Source of the DNA: Helichrysum umbraculigerum
Taxonomy: Eukaryota; Streptophyta; Magnoliopsida; Asterales; Asteraceae
DNA: 64,000 bases
Direction: 5' to 3'
Assembly (NCBI GenBank): GCA_949592205.1
Contig: CATIUR010000001.1
Location: forward strand, 42,053,001-42,117,000
This document shows, piece after piece, positions 1 through 9,114 of this stretch. Both the position numbers and the translations under genes were made by a program. Numbering within the stretch: position 1 is the first letter of the stretch; each line of letters starts with the position of its first letter. The notes beneath the pieces were generated by a model. It did no database searches. It was not told the DNA's origin and was given only the letters and a program-made list of their open reading frames with translations.

Positions 1-263
1 ACCCACTGACATGTTTCGAGCATTTGAGGTACTTACATATATTTATGTGAACATACATGAGATACTAATGCTTAATCTAATAAAAATGATTTGTATGTCA
101 ATATATGTATTATGCTCGAACTCGTTTAAAAATGTGTTCTTTGGATATCTTTATACTTGGCTACATGATTCAATTGATAATACTGGTATTTCCAAGTCTG
201 GTGTGCTGCAGTGAAATTATAGGCAACTAACACTTGTAGTGTGAGATTAGACTCCAAGTCATA

Positions 264-320
264 CACTGGTTTGTTTCATCTACAAAGCATTCACTTTGAT
301 AGGTTCTTCGCAAACCAGTG
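264..320. repeat. 10-bp inverted repeat with a 37-base loop
   Basis: CACTGGTTTG at 264-273 is the exact reverse complement of CAAACCAGTG at 311-320. It lies in the non-coding interior of the outer gypsy element. A structural role is possible but untested. Confidence 0.6.
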
Positions 321-1683
321 ATCCATGATTTAGAGAATAATCACTTGTTTGTTAGATCACGTTTGTTTGTTCTACTTGAACAAATACCTACAGATAAGGA
401 CTGAAGCCTATGGATAAAGAATCTTTGAGAATAATGGAAGACGACAAGAGGAGCTTTTGGAGCATTGTTTTGCAGGGGACAAGAGATGACACTTCTAGAC
501 ACGAAGATGAAATTTAGTTGTCTATGACTAGTTCATCAAAGTTGATCAGCTCAATACTCATCACATGTGCCCACAAATTCCAAATCCTATAGCTAAACCT
601 TGCCATATCATGAAACCCGAAACCATCACTACCATCCACCATCACCATATCCACCCATAATCACCCATCCAGCCACCCCTTCACACGTACAACCAACACC
701 GTCGGGGACCATTCAAACAAAGGAATATATATGGGATTAAATTGGAAAACTGGAGATCTCTACCGATAAAGAACAACATCAGAATTATTACATCAGTTTG
801 TCGGCAAAAGATCTCGGGTGATAAAGATTCATGGTCATCAGATTCCGCACCTTCAGATCATTAGGAGCAGTTGAGTTACAACAGCGGCTCTTGAAGATTA
901 GGATCTTTGTCCATTAACCTCTATCCATCATTTGGTGTTTATTGGTTAATTATGCTTGTGTCCGGAGGGCGACATCACTTCATTTTTCTACAATCTATCC
1001 TTTTAGTCTTTGTTATTTTCGAGAGAAGTTGGTGATTTGAGTTGATGTTGAATGACAAAGAGGATCCAAAAGATGACGAGCATTCAAGGAAGAAACCATG
1101 GAGCCAAAGGCAGACAAACAACGCTCACACACCTGAGGACCACGGAACTTACATACATCTCTGAGGAAAGGAGCTTGGTTTATCTTCTCTCGAAACTCGT
1201 GCATGCCAATGATCTTCAAAGACTTAAGTGTGGGATTTCATCCCACATTACACACACTTAGCAAGAATCGTTTCCACATCTTAAACGCTAAAGTGTGGGA
1301 TTCATCAATAAGAACCTCCACTTAATTGATGAAACGATTCTCTGCTAAGTCTGGATACAAGGCACTGTGCACCAAATCGACATGTCCAAAGCTGAACCGT
1401 TCTTCATGGAATCAGAGGATCAAAGACTCACTTCGTCTCCTTTCATTTATCGTTCTCAGCTTCATAATGACAATCGTCATCTGGGGAGTTTCTTAACCTT
1501 TACTCCATTTCTTGATTTAAATTTTGCTTTGTTAGTCTGTTAATCTAAGAAGTAATCTATACTCTATCCTAAAGCTTATCACTAAGTGTGGGATTCCAGC
1601 CCATTACATACACTGGAGCAACATTTTCTATATGTTCAAACTCTAAGTGTGGGATTATACTTTACAGTGAATCTCAATCAAGA

Positions 1684-1717
1684 GAACATTAGGGACAATG
1701 TTCCTCTAAGTGTGGGA
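1684..1717 (+). other. Hairpin followed by AAGTGTGGGA, proximal copy
   Basis: GAACATT (1684-1690) pairs with AATGTTC (1697-1703) around a GGGA-containing loop. CTCTAAGTGTGGGA follows at once. The arrangement repeats next to the 3' LTR (3134-3170) and in the pol-less element at 31558-42440. It looks like an upstream duplicate of the polypurine-tract region. Confidence 0.55.
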
Positions 1718-3133
1718 TAGCAGATATAGAATACCTTGGATTGGATGTCCGAATAGCTCAACTCAGAAAATGTTCCTCAAAATTTTCAAAATTTTCAAAC
1801 TAATAAAGTATGGGCCAAATCATTCGATTAGCTCTACTATTTTTGAGTTATAATATCTTTCAAGAGGATTCATTTCTAATATGAGTTAGTTATTCAGGAA
1901 TATTAGGGAAATTAAGGTAGAAATTTCTTAAATAAGTAGTGATAATCTAAAGGAGCATGGCTAGGTACATACAAACCATATTTGCAGTGAGGTTTTGAGC
2001 CTTAAAAGCATTCATTTTAAATGCTACATTGTTCATTTCTTGTGTGTGCCGATGCTAGTTTCTCTAAACTAGAACTTGTTCCTGACATACGTTTCGAGAC
2101 CATATTGGAGAGTACCGTATGCGGTATAGGTGCAATTAGATGATCTCGACATTCCTTAGGATTTAACCCATTCTTACATACATTTTCAAGCCCAAAACCC
2201 TTCCGATACTCATTTTTAGTATCGATGATCCGCCTAGAAAACCCTGTTGAGCCTAAACCTTTCGTTTCTTCAAAACCCTATATCTTTAACCACTCTTCCC
2301 AAATTCCCAACAACTTATCTTGGAATTTCTAAGGTTATGAAAAACGTCTTGAAGAATCTCCTTCTGAATTGATCTACTCCTCCGTGTTCACCAAAATTAG
2401 AAAATCAAGGGTGCGAAAAATTGGCGCCAAAGAAAAGACTCGAAGAAGTCCGTGATAAGAAAGAAAAGATTTTCGAAAGAAAAGCAAAAAAATATATCCT
2501 TGGAAGTTCTCTGGCAAAGAAGTTCTGAAGAAAGAAAAGAAAATAAAAAGCAGAAAAAGAAAGAAAAGAAAAAGAAAAGAAAATAAAGCCAATAAGGACA
2601 TTCGTTCAAAGAAAGATCCGATTAAATACGAGTAGCTATCTCCTCCGTTCTATAATAAGTTTTTCATGATTCTTAGGATGCCTAAGATAAGCAACCCTTT
2701 CAACTAAAAATCACCACTATCCATACCCCTTAACCTTCACAAACATTACAACCACTTGAATGTCTTGGGATAATTAGTGCCGTCCTCTTCCTAAGTGGTG
2801 GAGATCCGATTCTCGACCAAGCTTATGATGATGAGTACTGCATGACTGGCTATTTGAGCGATTTCAATTGTGCTAGAATGATAGGAAATCCGATACACTA
2901 TGAGTGAATTGAGTGACCACCTTTAGTGAGATCGCCTAGTCATGTATACTCCAAGATCACGAGATTTGGAAAGTATGCCTTGGAAAGTCAGTACTTATTT
3001 CTGGAAGGATCATCTTAACTTTCCCTGTTTTCTCTAAATAATTTTTCCCATATGACAAAGTGGTGAATCTTTGGAAATGTTTTAACTCATACAGACTAAT
3101 ATAAAAACATTTTCATTGGTCATAACTGAGTTG

Positions 3134-3170
3134 TTGCTTGAGGACAAGCAACTTCTAAGTGTGGGATACT
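3134..3170 (+). other. Polypurine-tract region with preceding hairpin
   Basis: TTGCTTG (3134-3140), loop AGGA, CAAGCAA (3145-3151), then CTTCTAAGTGTGGGATACT up to the LTR start at 3171. In Tat/Athila elements a GTGTGGGG-like tract before the 3' LTR primes plus-strand DNA synthesis, and its place here fits that role. It fixes the element as plus strand. Confidence 0.7.
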
Positions 3171-3908
3171 TGATGTGACCTAAAAAGTCATGTTTTTAAG
3201 TACATATTTCTTCACTTTTTGGACTATTATTTGGTGAAAACATTTCCAAACCATCATTATTTACTAAAAATCACCAAGGTAGTCTAAATATAGACGTTGC
3301 TGCAAAAATCGATTAAAACGTCCAAATAACACGCAAATCGAGGCAAAACTATCACCTTAAATATTCCCTTCTTGATTTTCTTATGTAATTAGATCTTAAT
3401 TCATATTTTATGATTCCACAGGAAAATACAAGACCGGAGGTGAAAGAATCAGAAGAAACGGATGAAGAACGAAGAAGATGTGCAGTCTAGAAGCCCGCCA
3501 ATCGTCATCCGGATACGCAAAAGTTAAATATCTCCAAATTTGGAAAACTTAGTGTCATTAGAAGCGTAACGGAAAAACGAATCCAACGGCACAAGAATCA
3601 AGCAAAACGGACTCCAAACGAAGAAGATACGGACGAACCAAGCAACCAAGAAGTCAACGGTGGCCAAATGGAGCACCAACCCCCCCTGGACACCTAGGTA
3701 CCGTATACGGCCCTTAGGGTGCCTTATACGGGGTCTTTTGCCTTGTTGGGTGCCGTTTGACCCCCCTTGGTCCGCTTGCCCCGTATGCTGCTTTGATGCT
3801 TGTATTTGGTGCTTCAAGACTTGTACCAAGGCTTTCATCCTTCTCCTATAAATACCAAGCTCCATTTCACAATTCCATACACCTCTCACACCTCATTCTC
3901 ATTTCTTT
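3171..3908 (+). repeat. 3' LTR of the outer gypsy element, left part
   Basis: The LTR starts TGATGTGACC directly after the purine tract. It is split at 3908/3909 by the SireA insertion and resumes at 16467, ending GCGCATCA at 18205. Without the insertion it would be about 2.47 kb. The left part holds U3, with a TATA box at 3847-3854. The last five bases (TCTTT, 3904-3908) are the target duplicated by SireA. Confidence 0.75.
3699..3854 (+). promoter_or_regulatory. Core promoter of the outer gypsy LTR
   Basis: TATAAATA at 3847-3854 is a good plant TATA box. Upstream lie the perfect palindrome CCGTATACGG (3701-3710) and a related TTATACGG about 14 bases further on. A CT-rich leader follows TATA once the SireA insertion is skipped (16467 onward). 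Confidence 0.55.
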
Positions 3909-4317
3909 TGTTTGTCCCTAACCTTGGATCTAGTACGAACCGAGTCAATCAATTGAAGGCGGAAACAACAATTGACTAATCAAACAATCACACGAATAAC
4001 AATACGCAATGAATATCAAACTAAACGTATTATATTCAGTAATAATCGGTCAGATTACAGAGATTTCGACTAATTGCTTTTAGGGTTTCGTCAACCCTAA
4101 AACAGAAAACATAAAACGAATTTATACAAAATCTGGCACCTGCGACGTCGCACGCTACGTCGCAGGCCCAAGCCCATGCGACGTTGGCTACGTCGCAGGC
4201 CCAAAACCTGACGTCGCACCTGCGACGTTGCACGCTACGTCGCAGGAGTCAGGAATGCTAATTCTAATTACAAACTATGAGCTAGACCAACTGACAGACA
4301 CTAAACATGTACTAACA
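3909..4317 (-). repeat. SireA 3' LTR
   Basis: 409 bp, TGTTTGTCCC to CATGTACTAACA on the plus strand, matching 16058-16466. The only differences I found are A/T in the AATTGAAGGCGG / AATTGATGGCGG phrase and T/G in AAACTAAACG / AAACGAAACG. It contains the minus-strand TATA box (plus-strand TTTATA, 4121-4126) and GCGACGT dyads at about 4141-4245. Confidence 0.92.
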
Positions 4318-4330
4318 AACTCCCCCGTGT
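4318..4330 (-). other. SireA polypurine tract
   Basis: The plus strand reads AACTCCCCCGTGT, so the element strand has ACACGGGGGAGTT directly before its 3' LTR. This is the expected place and composition for the plus-strand primer. Confidence 0.7.
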
Positions 4331-4357
4331 CTTCAGCTTGGTCTTCAATAATCTTCA

Positions 4358-7048
4358 TTAAACCCAGCCCGCAGGAAACTGACCATCAGCATGAATTCCA
4401 TTTGCCACACAAACAGTAACAACATTGTAAAACTGCTGTGCTAAATGTCTGTTGAATTCATTCTTCTGACCAACTCGAATCCGATTATCATAGAGTTTTC
4501 TTAAATCTTTTTCATGAAAATTAATCAAACTCATCGGATCATACAGCCTAAACGTTGCTTGCTTCAAATTCCATATACCTCCAACTTCTGGCCACGGTTC
4601 AGAATCTGGAACGAAAGTAATAACCGCTTCGCCAGTCTGTGGATCAAGTTCCCATTTTACAAGTCTTCTCAGAAAATAATAAGGAACTGATTCCAGAGGT
4701 ATCTCAGTCAAACATTTAGCAGGCAAATAGTGAACTTTAACCAAAGGCTTCCTGGTAACTGGATCAATCTTTTTCTTCCACGTATACCTAGTTCCCAACG
4801 TCGGCTTCAATTTCGAATAAGTCTTTGATAATACTTCCCGACGTAGACTTCTCTGAATGAACTCAGCATAATCATTCTCGAAAGGATTAATCAATTTAAG
4901 TTGAGCTAATCGATTAATCTCTCCTTTTGGAAACGTGCTCAATCTATCAAAACGCATTCTGAAATACTGAACTCCATCTTCTCTCTTTATCATAAACATA
5001 TTCCTCTGACACTTCCAGCTTTTAATAACACCAGTATAATTTCTACTAACCCGGTACACTTGACATTTAACTGGAATAGGAACTGGATTTCGTCCCTTAG
5101 GCCACCATTTCTTGTTTCTCTCTCTCTTTTCTTCAGCAGTTAATTTCTTTGCTGCTGAGTCCGGTGCCTGTGTCTCTGAAGCTGGAGTTGCAGCAGAACT
5201 TGATTCTCCATGTTGAGCTTTTGCAGGACTCTCGTCTTCACTTGAATCAGATTCTATAATTGGTGCATCATCATAAGCTTCCCCAGATTGTGCATCATCA
5301 TACGTTTCATCTGCATTCAACTGCTCTTCTTCAATCGAGACATCCTCGTTCATCTCAAAAACATTCTCTGTTTCTTCCTCAGAGCCAACTCCGCTGGCCA
5401 TCCTCTGAATAAATGATAAGTCAGCGAATGAGTAATCAACTGCCAGCGGTCTCGGTTGCCCTGGAATATCATCAACACAGAAATAATCCAAAAGAGAAAT
5501 ATTTTCATTAACATTTTCAATTACAGGGTTGGGATTTACAGACGCAGGTTCACTTGACTCTAAAGTGGGTATCCCAGACCCAGACTCCCCCGAGGCAAGT
5601 AACCTGCCTTCCAAAACATTAACCCTAAGCTTCGTTTCCTCAAGCTCCTTAGACTGAACTTCAATCAACACAGCTTGTTCAGCAATCTTCTCATCCTGAG
5701 CCTCCAGCTTTTGCTTCATCTGCTGCATATCTTCCATGATCTTTTGCATGAAAGCTGGAGTCGGTTGAATCTCAAAAGCATCCTGCTGCTGAGGATTGAC
5801 TGGAGCTCGTGTTGACGAAGAGCGACGAACACGACGTCTCGGTTGATAAGTCTCATCAGCAGGATCATCACCGTCACGTGTACGTTTTCCCTTATCCCTT
5901 GGAGGTACATACTTGCGTCCTGCCCGGATCCGACGCTGAATTCGCAGATATCTGAATGAATCGGAAAGCCTGATACGTTCCATCTCAGAGGGATGCGGAA
6001 CAGTACCATCCGAATGCTCAGGCGTCGGACCCCCATCCTGAGGACCTACATTGGCTGGTTCTTCAGAATCAGAACTCTCGACCGTGTCGTGAGATGCGGG
6101 ATTGTCCGAATCCACATGCCCGAACTGCTCAATGTTCTCCAAAATAGCCTCCACATGCTCCCCCGCAGCTTGAACAGGAACGTTCATGAGTGGTTGCTGC
6201 GGTTGCTGTGGTGCTGGAATATCCATATACTGAGGATCTGGGGGCGATACATAATTTTCATCCACAATAGCACCAAATAAAGGAACATCCCTTGGTGCCT
6301 CGACCCCTTTCTCATACCCTGCACAAATAGTGAAAATCCGACTCATCATCGGTGAAATCTTGAGCGGCTGATCGATATCACCCTGTGCCTGAAGCTCCGG
6401 ATGATGACGATTGATGTGCAACTGTACAAATCTTGGATATAAAATCCATTTCTGATCCCCGGCATTTGCATTATCAACCATAGCCCTGAAGATAAATCCC
6501 GAGAAGTTGAACGGCTTGTTATATACCAACGCTAACATAGCAGAAGCCAGACTTCGGCTCATCCCATCCGTTCCACCTTTCCTATTCCCTAAGCAAACTA
6601 TAATCACATGCATCAAATATCTCCAGACGCGTGTGAGATTCGCCTTTCGATACTGATCAGAGGGAATCCCAGGATATCCTATCCGTTGCATAGCTCCAGA
6701 AACAAAAATATGATCAAAACCAATAGGCATATCCGGTTGATCATTCAGCTGTAAAAGTTCCCGAATGCTCTGTTCTGTAATAGTGATCTCCGTACCCAGA
6801 ACGGTAGAGACCAATCGTCGAACGTCGTTTTCAGTAACGACAGTTGCGTTTCTCCAAAAAGGGTTGATCAGATTTCCAAACGCCATAGTGTTATCAGAAA
6901 TGGCGTGGAAGACCCTTGAACGTCTCAAAAACGCGATCATCTGACGATACGGTGCAGCTTTATCAGAAGTGTCAGTAAGGTAAGCAGCCGTATTATGACG
7001 AGCTTCAAAAATCAAAGCCATATCTGCAAAAACAGAAACAGATTGCAA
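4358..7048 (-). CDS. SireA third ORF (896 codons), unknown function
   Basis: An uninterrupted reading frame 3' of pol, ending 40 bp before the 3' LTR. Some Sireviruses carry an extra ORF here that has been called envelope-like. What is visible: an N-terminal part of about 270 residues with no motif I know; an acidic, proline-containing linker; a basic patch RRRVRRSSS near residue 405 that could be a nuclear signal; a strong heptad-type coiled coil at about 430-480; a second acidic stretch at about 560-630; and a basic C-terminal domain from about 640. I see no signal peptide and no membrane-spanning segment, which argues against an envelope protein. The second Met, at residue 10, is a plausible start. 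The frame is fully open although gag and pol each carry a lesion. Expression would need splicing, readthrough or internal initiation. Confidence 0.75.
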   Translation of the reverse strand: MQSVSVFADMALIFEARHNTAAYLTDTSDKAAPYRQMIAFLRRSRVFHAISDNTMAFGNLINPFWRNATVVTENDVRRLVSTVLGTEITITEQSIRELLQLNDQPDMPIGFDHIFVSGAMQRIGYPGIPSDQYRKANLTRVWRYLMHVIIVCLGNRKGGTDGMSRSLASAMLALVYNKPFNFSGFIFRAMVDNANAGDQKWILYPRFVQLHINRHHPELQAQGDIDQPLKISPMMSRIFTICAGYEKGVEAPRDVPLFGAIVDENYVSPPDPQYMDIPAPQQPQQPLMNVPVQAAGEHVEAILENIEQFGHVDSDNPASHDTVESSDSEEPANVGPQDGGPTPEHSDGTVPHPSEMERIRLSDSFRYLRIQRRIRAGRKYVPPRDKGKRTRDGDDPADETYQPRRRVRRSSSTRAPVNPQQQDAFEIQPTPAFMQKIMEDMQQMKQKLEAQDEKIAEQAVLIEVQSKELEETKLRVNVLEGRLLASGESGSGIPTLESSEPASVNPNPVIENVNENISLLDYFCVDDIPGQPRPLAVDYSFADLSFIQRMASGVGSEEETENVFEMNEDVSIEEEQLNADETYDDAQSGEAYDDAPIIESDSSEDESPAKAQHGESSSAATPASETQAPDSAAKKLTAEEKRERNKKWWPKGRNPVPIPVKCQVYRVSRNYTGVIKSWKCQRNMFMIKREDGVQYFRMRFDRLSTFPKGEINRLAQLKLINPFENDYAEFIQRSLRREVLSKTYSKLKPTLGTRYTWKKKIDPVTRKPLVKVHYLPAKCLTEIPLESVPYYFLRRLVKWELDPQTGEAVITFVPDSEPWPEVGGIWNLKQATFRLYDPMSLINFHEKDLRKLYDNRIRVGQKNEFNRHLAQQFYNVVTVCVANGIHADGQFPAGWV

Positions 7049-8144
7049 CTCGAAAAAGGTTAGAAAAAAATGTTACATTTTTTAAACAAAACCTCTTCAA
7101 ATTCCCTGGAACTAGCGACGTAGCCACGTACGTCGCATCAACACATAGCGACGTAGAACTGTACGTCGCCTAAAATCAGAATGAATTGGAAAGCGACGTA
7201 AGGCCTGACGTCGCAGAAAATTCGAGCGACGTCAAGGGGGACGTCGCATTTTGCAATTTATTGTGAATTTAATCACATTATTTAAAATAGCGACGTAGAG
7301 TGGTACGTCGCATCGGACGTCGCAGTAAAAGCGACGTAGGGAAGGGCGACGTAGGAAAGTAATAATAAATAATTAGAGCGACGTAGGCCACTACGTCGCA
7401 GCGTACGTCGCACTGACGAACAGGCGTCCCCAACCCAGAAACCCTAACCTTCGATTTTAGGGGTTTTCAAAATCAAACGCACTACAAGGTGCGGCTAACG
7501 ATGGTGATCACGAAAACATAAATTATAATAGTTATAACATCCAATTAACCATCGAATTGAACCCAAAACCGAAACCCTTTAAACCCGTATCACATATATA
7601 GCAATTAAACGTAATATACACGGTGAAAAAAGGTGAATATGGTACCTAAGTGTGCGGAATAACGAGTAGATCAAAACTACGTAAGTGAATCGGAATGAAA
7701 ACAGCTACAAATCACGAAAATTGCTCGAAAATTGCTACGTCGCAAATCGCCACTGGTACGTCGCAGGCTACGTCGCACGTGAATAGTGAATAGTGTGACG
7801 GTTTACGTCGCAGTCGAGACTATATATAGTCTAACCCTATGTGCGACGTAGGCTGGGACGTCGCAGGCGACGTAGAGCTGGACGTCGCATAGAGCAGTTT
7901 TGATGCAATTTTGACATTTTCAAACCGTTTACTCGTTATTTTAGCAAATAATTTCCAAATAACTCGTGACTTGGGAAAAATAACGCAGAATAAAAATAAA
8001 GCATAAAACTAAAAAATCTTTTTGGTATTTTCTTTAATTTTACAAAAAGTAAAAAAATAAACAAAATAAAATAACTAACACTCTATTTTTGGTGACGGAG
8101 TTGAGTTGTCTGATTAGGGATCATATCGGAATAACATGTATTTA
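7049..8144 (-). other. SireA non-coding block between pol module and ORF3
   Basis: There is no ORF. It holds two clusters of GCGACGT/ACGTCGC dyads (7113-7413 and 7735-7890), listed separately, separated by AT-rich sequence. In element order it lies between the conserved 3' module and the third ORF, so it could drive or regulate that ORF. Confidence 0.6.
7113..7890. repeat. Two clusters of GCGACGT-N8-ACGTCGC dyads
   Basis: In 7113-7413 six dyads have 7-bp arms and an 8-base spacer. The spacers read AGCCACGT, AGAACTGT, AAGGCCTG, CAAGGGGG, AGAGTGGT and AGGCCACT. Two more with 8-base spacers (AGGCTGGG, AGAGCTGG) lie at about 7840-7890, and single half-sites lie among them. The same dyads occur in the SireA leader and LTRs. 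Sireviruses are known to carry multi-copy palindromic motifs in non-coding regions, and this looks like the version for this family. Confidence 0.85.
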
Positions 8145-8960
8145 TTAGGAATAGTAAGTGTTATTTCGATCATCAGTATATTTGTCCACTTTAAATTTAC
8201 GTGGCACATTTAAAACACCTGTTATAAAAATTATTTCAAAACGATTATTGGTATTGTTTGTCCACCTAAACACGTTACATCCGTGTCTGTGAGTTAACCT
8301 TTTATTGTTAGTATGAATATTAATTTTGAGAGACCTTTTATATGATATACTGATAAACTTCAGTAAAACAAACACTGCATATTCACACAAGGTAGAGATT
8401 ACAAGACCAAGTTTATCTCGGTTTTCTCGTAACATACACTTGATATTTATATTTAGGCATACATCAAACCGACTATGAAGATACTAGTGGCCCCAGATCT
8501 GTACAAAGTACAACAGAGAGTCCCTTAGTATGAACATAACAAGTTTGAGACTATTTGCATAACTAATGGATTCAGGTCTGTACGTGAGTACAACAATAGT
8601 CACCATTAGTTAGGCGAATAATCATATTATCACTATATGCCCATTTTACATTTACATAATTATGACAGTGTATGATAGTACTTCCATTTATCAATTAAGA
8701 CTTATGTCATACATCATATAACATTTTTCTCAAAGTAATAGACAAGTATTTAAATTACTTCTTAATATCTCAGAGACCGGTGTGTACCATGCCTACCAAT
8801 ACATCGTATGATGAAGATAATTTAGATAAAAACTGTTTTAAGTGTGTCAGATAAACCTACTGACACATCCAAGATAAACCTTAAAATTCCATTTTGTGCA
8901 TGTCACCCGATGTACTATCATATCCCAAGTTGTTTACAGACACAACTTCAACGTCTATTT
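8145..8960 (-). other. Conserved 3' non-coding module, SireA copy
   Basis: Sequence blocks here recur in the same order in SireB (63255-64000, opposite strand) and, more weakly, in the pol-less gypsy element (31800-32412 and 37240-37856). Anchors on the plus strand: TTGTCCACCTAAAC (about 8257), TTTTATTGTTAGTATGAATA (about 8299), AGATCTGTAC...GTACAACAGAG (8495-8517), AGGTCTGTAC...GTACAACA (8574-8595), AATTAAGACTTATGTCATAC (about 8695) and GCCTACCAATACATCGTATG (about 8791). The two central blocks are short hairpins. It lies just 3' of pol in element order and has no coding potential. Confidence 0.75.
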
Positions 8961-9034
8961 TAAAATGTAGCAACCTTGCTTTTTCTTTAATACTAAAGAG
9001 TATAAAGAGTGGCTGTTGCGATGTTGTTGTTGTT

Positions 9035-9035
<1 letters not shown>

Positions 9036-9071
<36 letters not shown>
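9036..9071 (-). repeat. Poly(T) run, poly(A) on the element strand
   Basis: About 36 consecutive T residues follow a short GTT microsatellite. The run lies 44 bp beyond the RNase H stop in element order. Its exact length is likely unreliable in an assembly. Confidence 0.85.
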
Positions 9072-9076
<5 letters not shown>

Positions 9077-9114
9077 GAATTTAAAAACCTAAAAAAAATA
9101 ATCCAAGTCACAAA

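Larger units (their letters stand above)
1..3170 (+). mobile_element. 3' non-coding interior of a Tat/Athila-like Ty3/gypsy element
   Basis: This stretch has no ORF longer than about 120 codons and no recognisable gag or pol motif. It is assigned to a gypsy element of the Tat/Athila group for two reasons. It ends in a hairpin plus purine-rich tract (3134-3170) directly before an LTR that begins TGATGTG. A second copy of the hairpin/purine arrangement lies at 1684-1717. The phrase AAGTGTGGGAT recurs about six times (near 1226, 1290, 1584, 1645, 1708 and 3156). A purine-rich patch lies at about 2520-2590. Gag, pol and the 5' LTR would lie to the left of the window. Assignment to the group is from remembered family style, not from a protein match. 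Confidence 0.65.

Noticed and set aside
4358..7048. Calling the SireA third ORF an envelope gene
   Set aside because: No signal peptide, membrane segment or cleavage-site pattern is visible.
7113..7890. A CRISPR-like array, given repeats separated by short spacers
   Set aside because: Units are short dyads with irregular gaps in a plant retrotransposon. There are no direct repeats of CRISPR length and no cas genes.
9036..9071. Poly(T) as the tail of a LINE or SINE insertion
   Set aside because: No target duplication or non-LTR body adjoins it, and it lies at a fixed place just beyond SireA pol.
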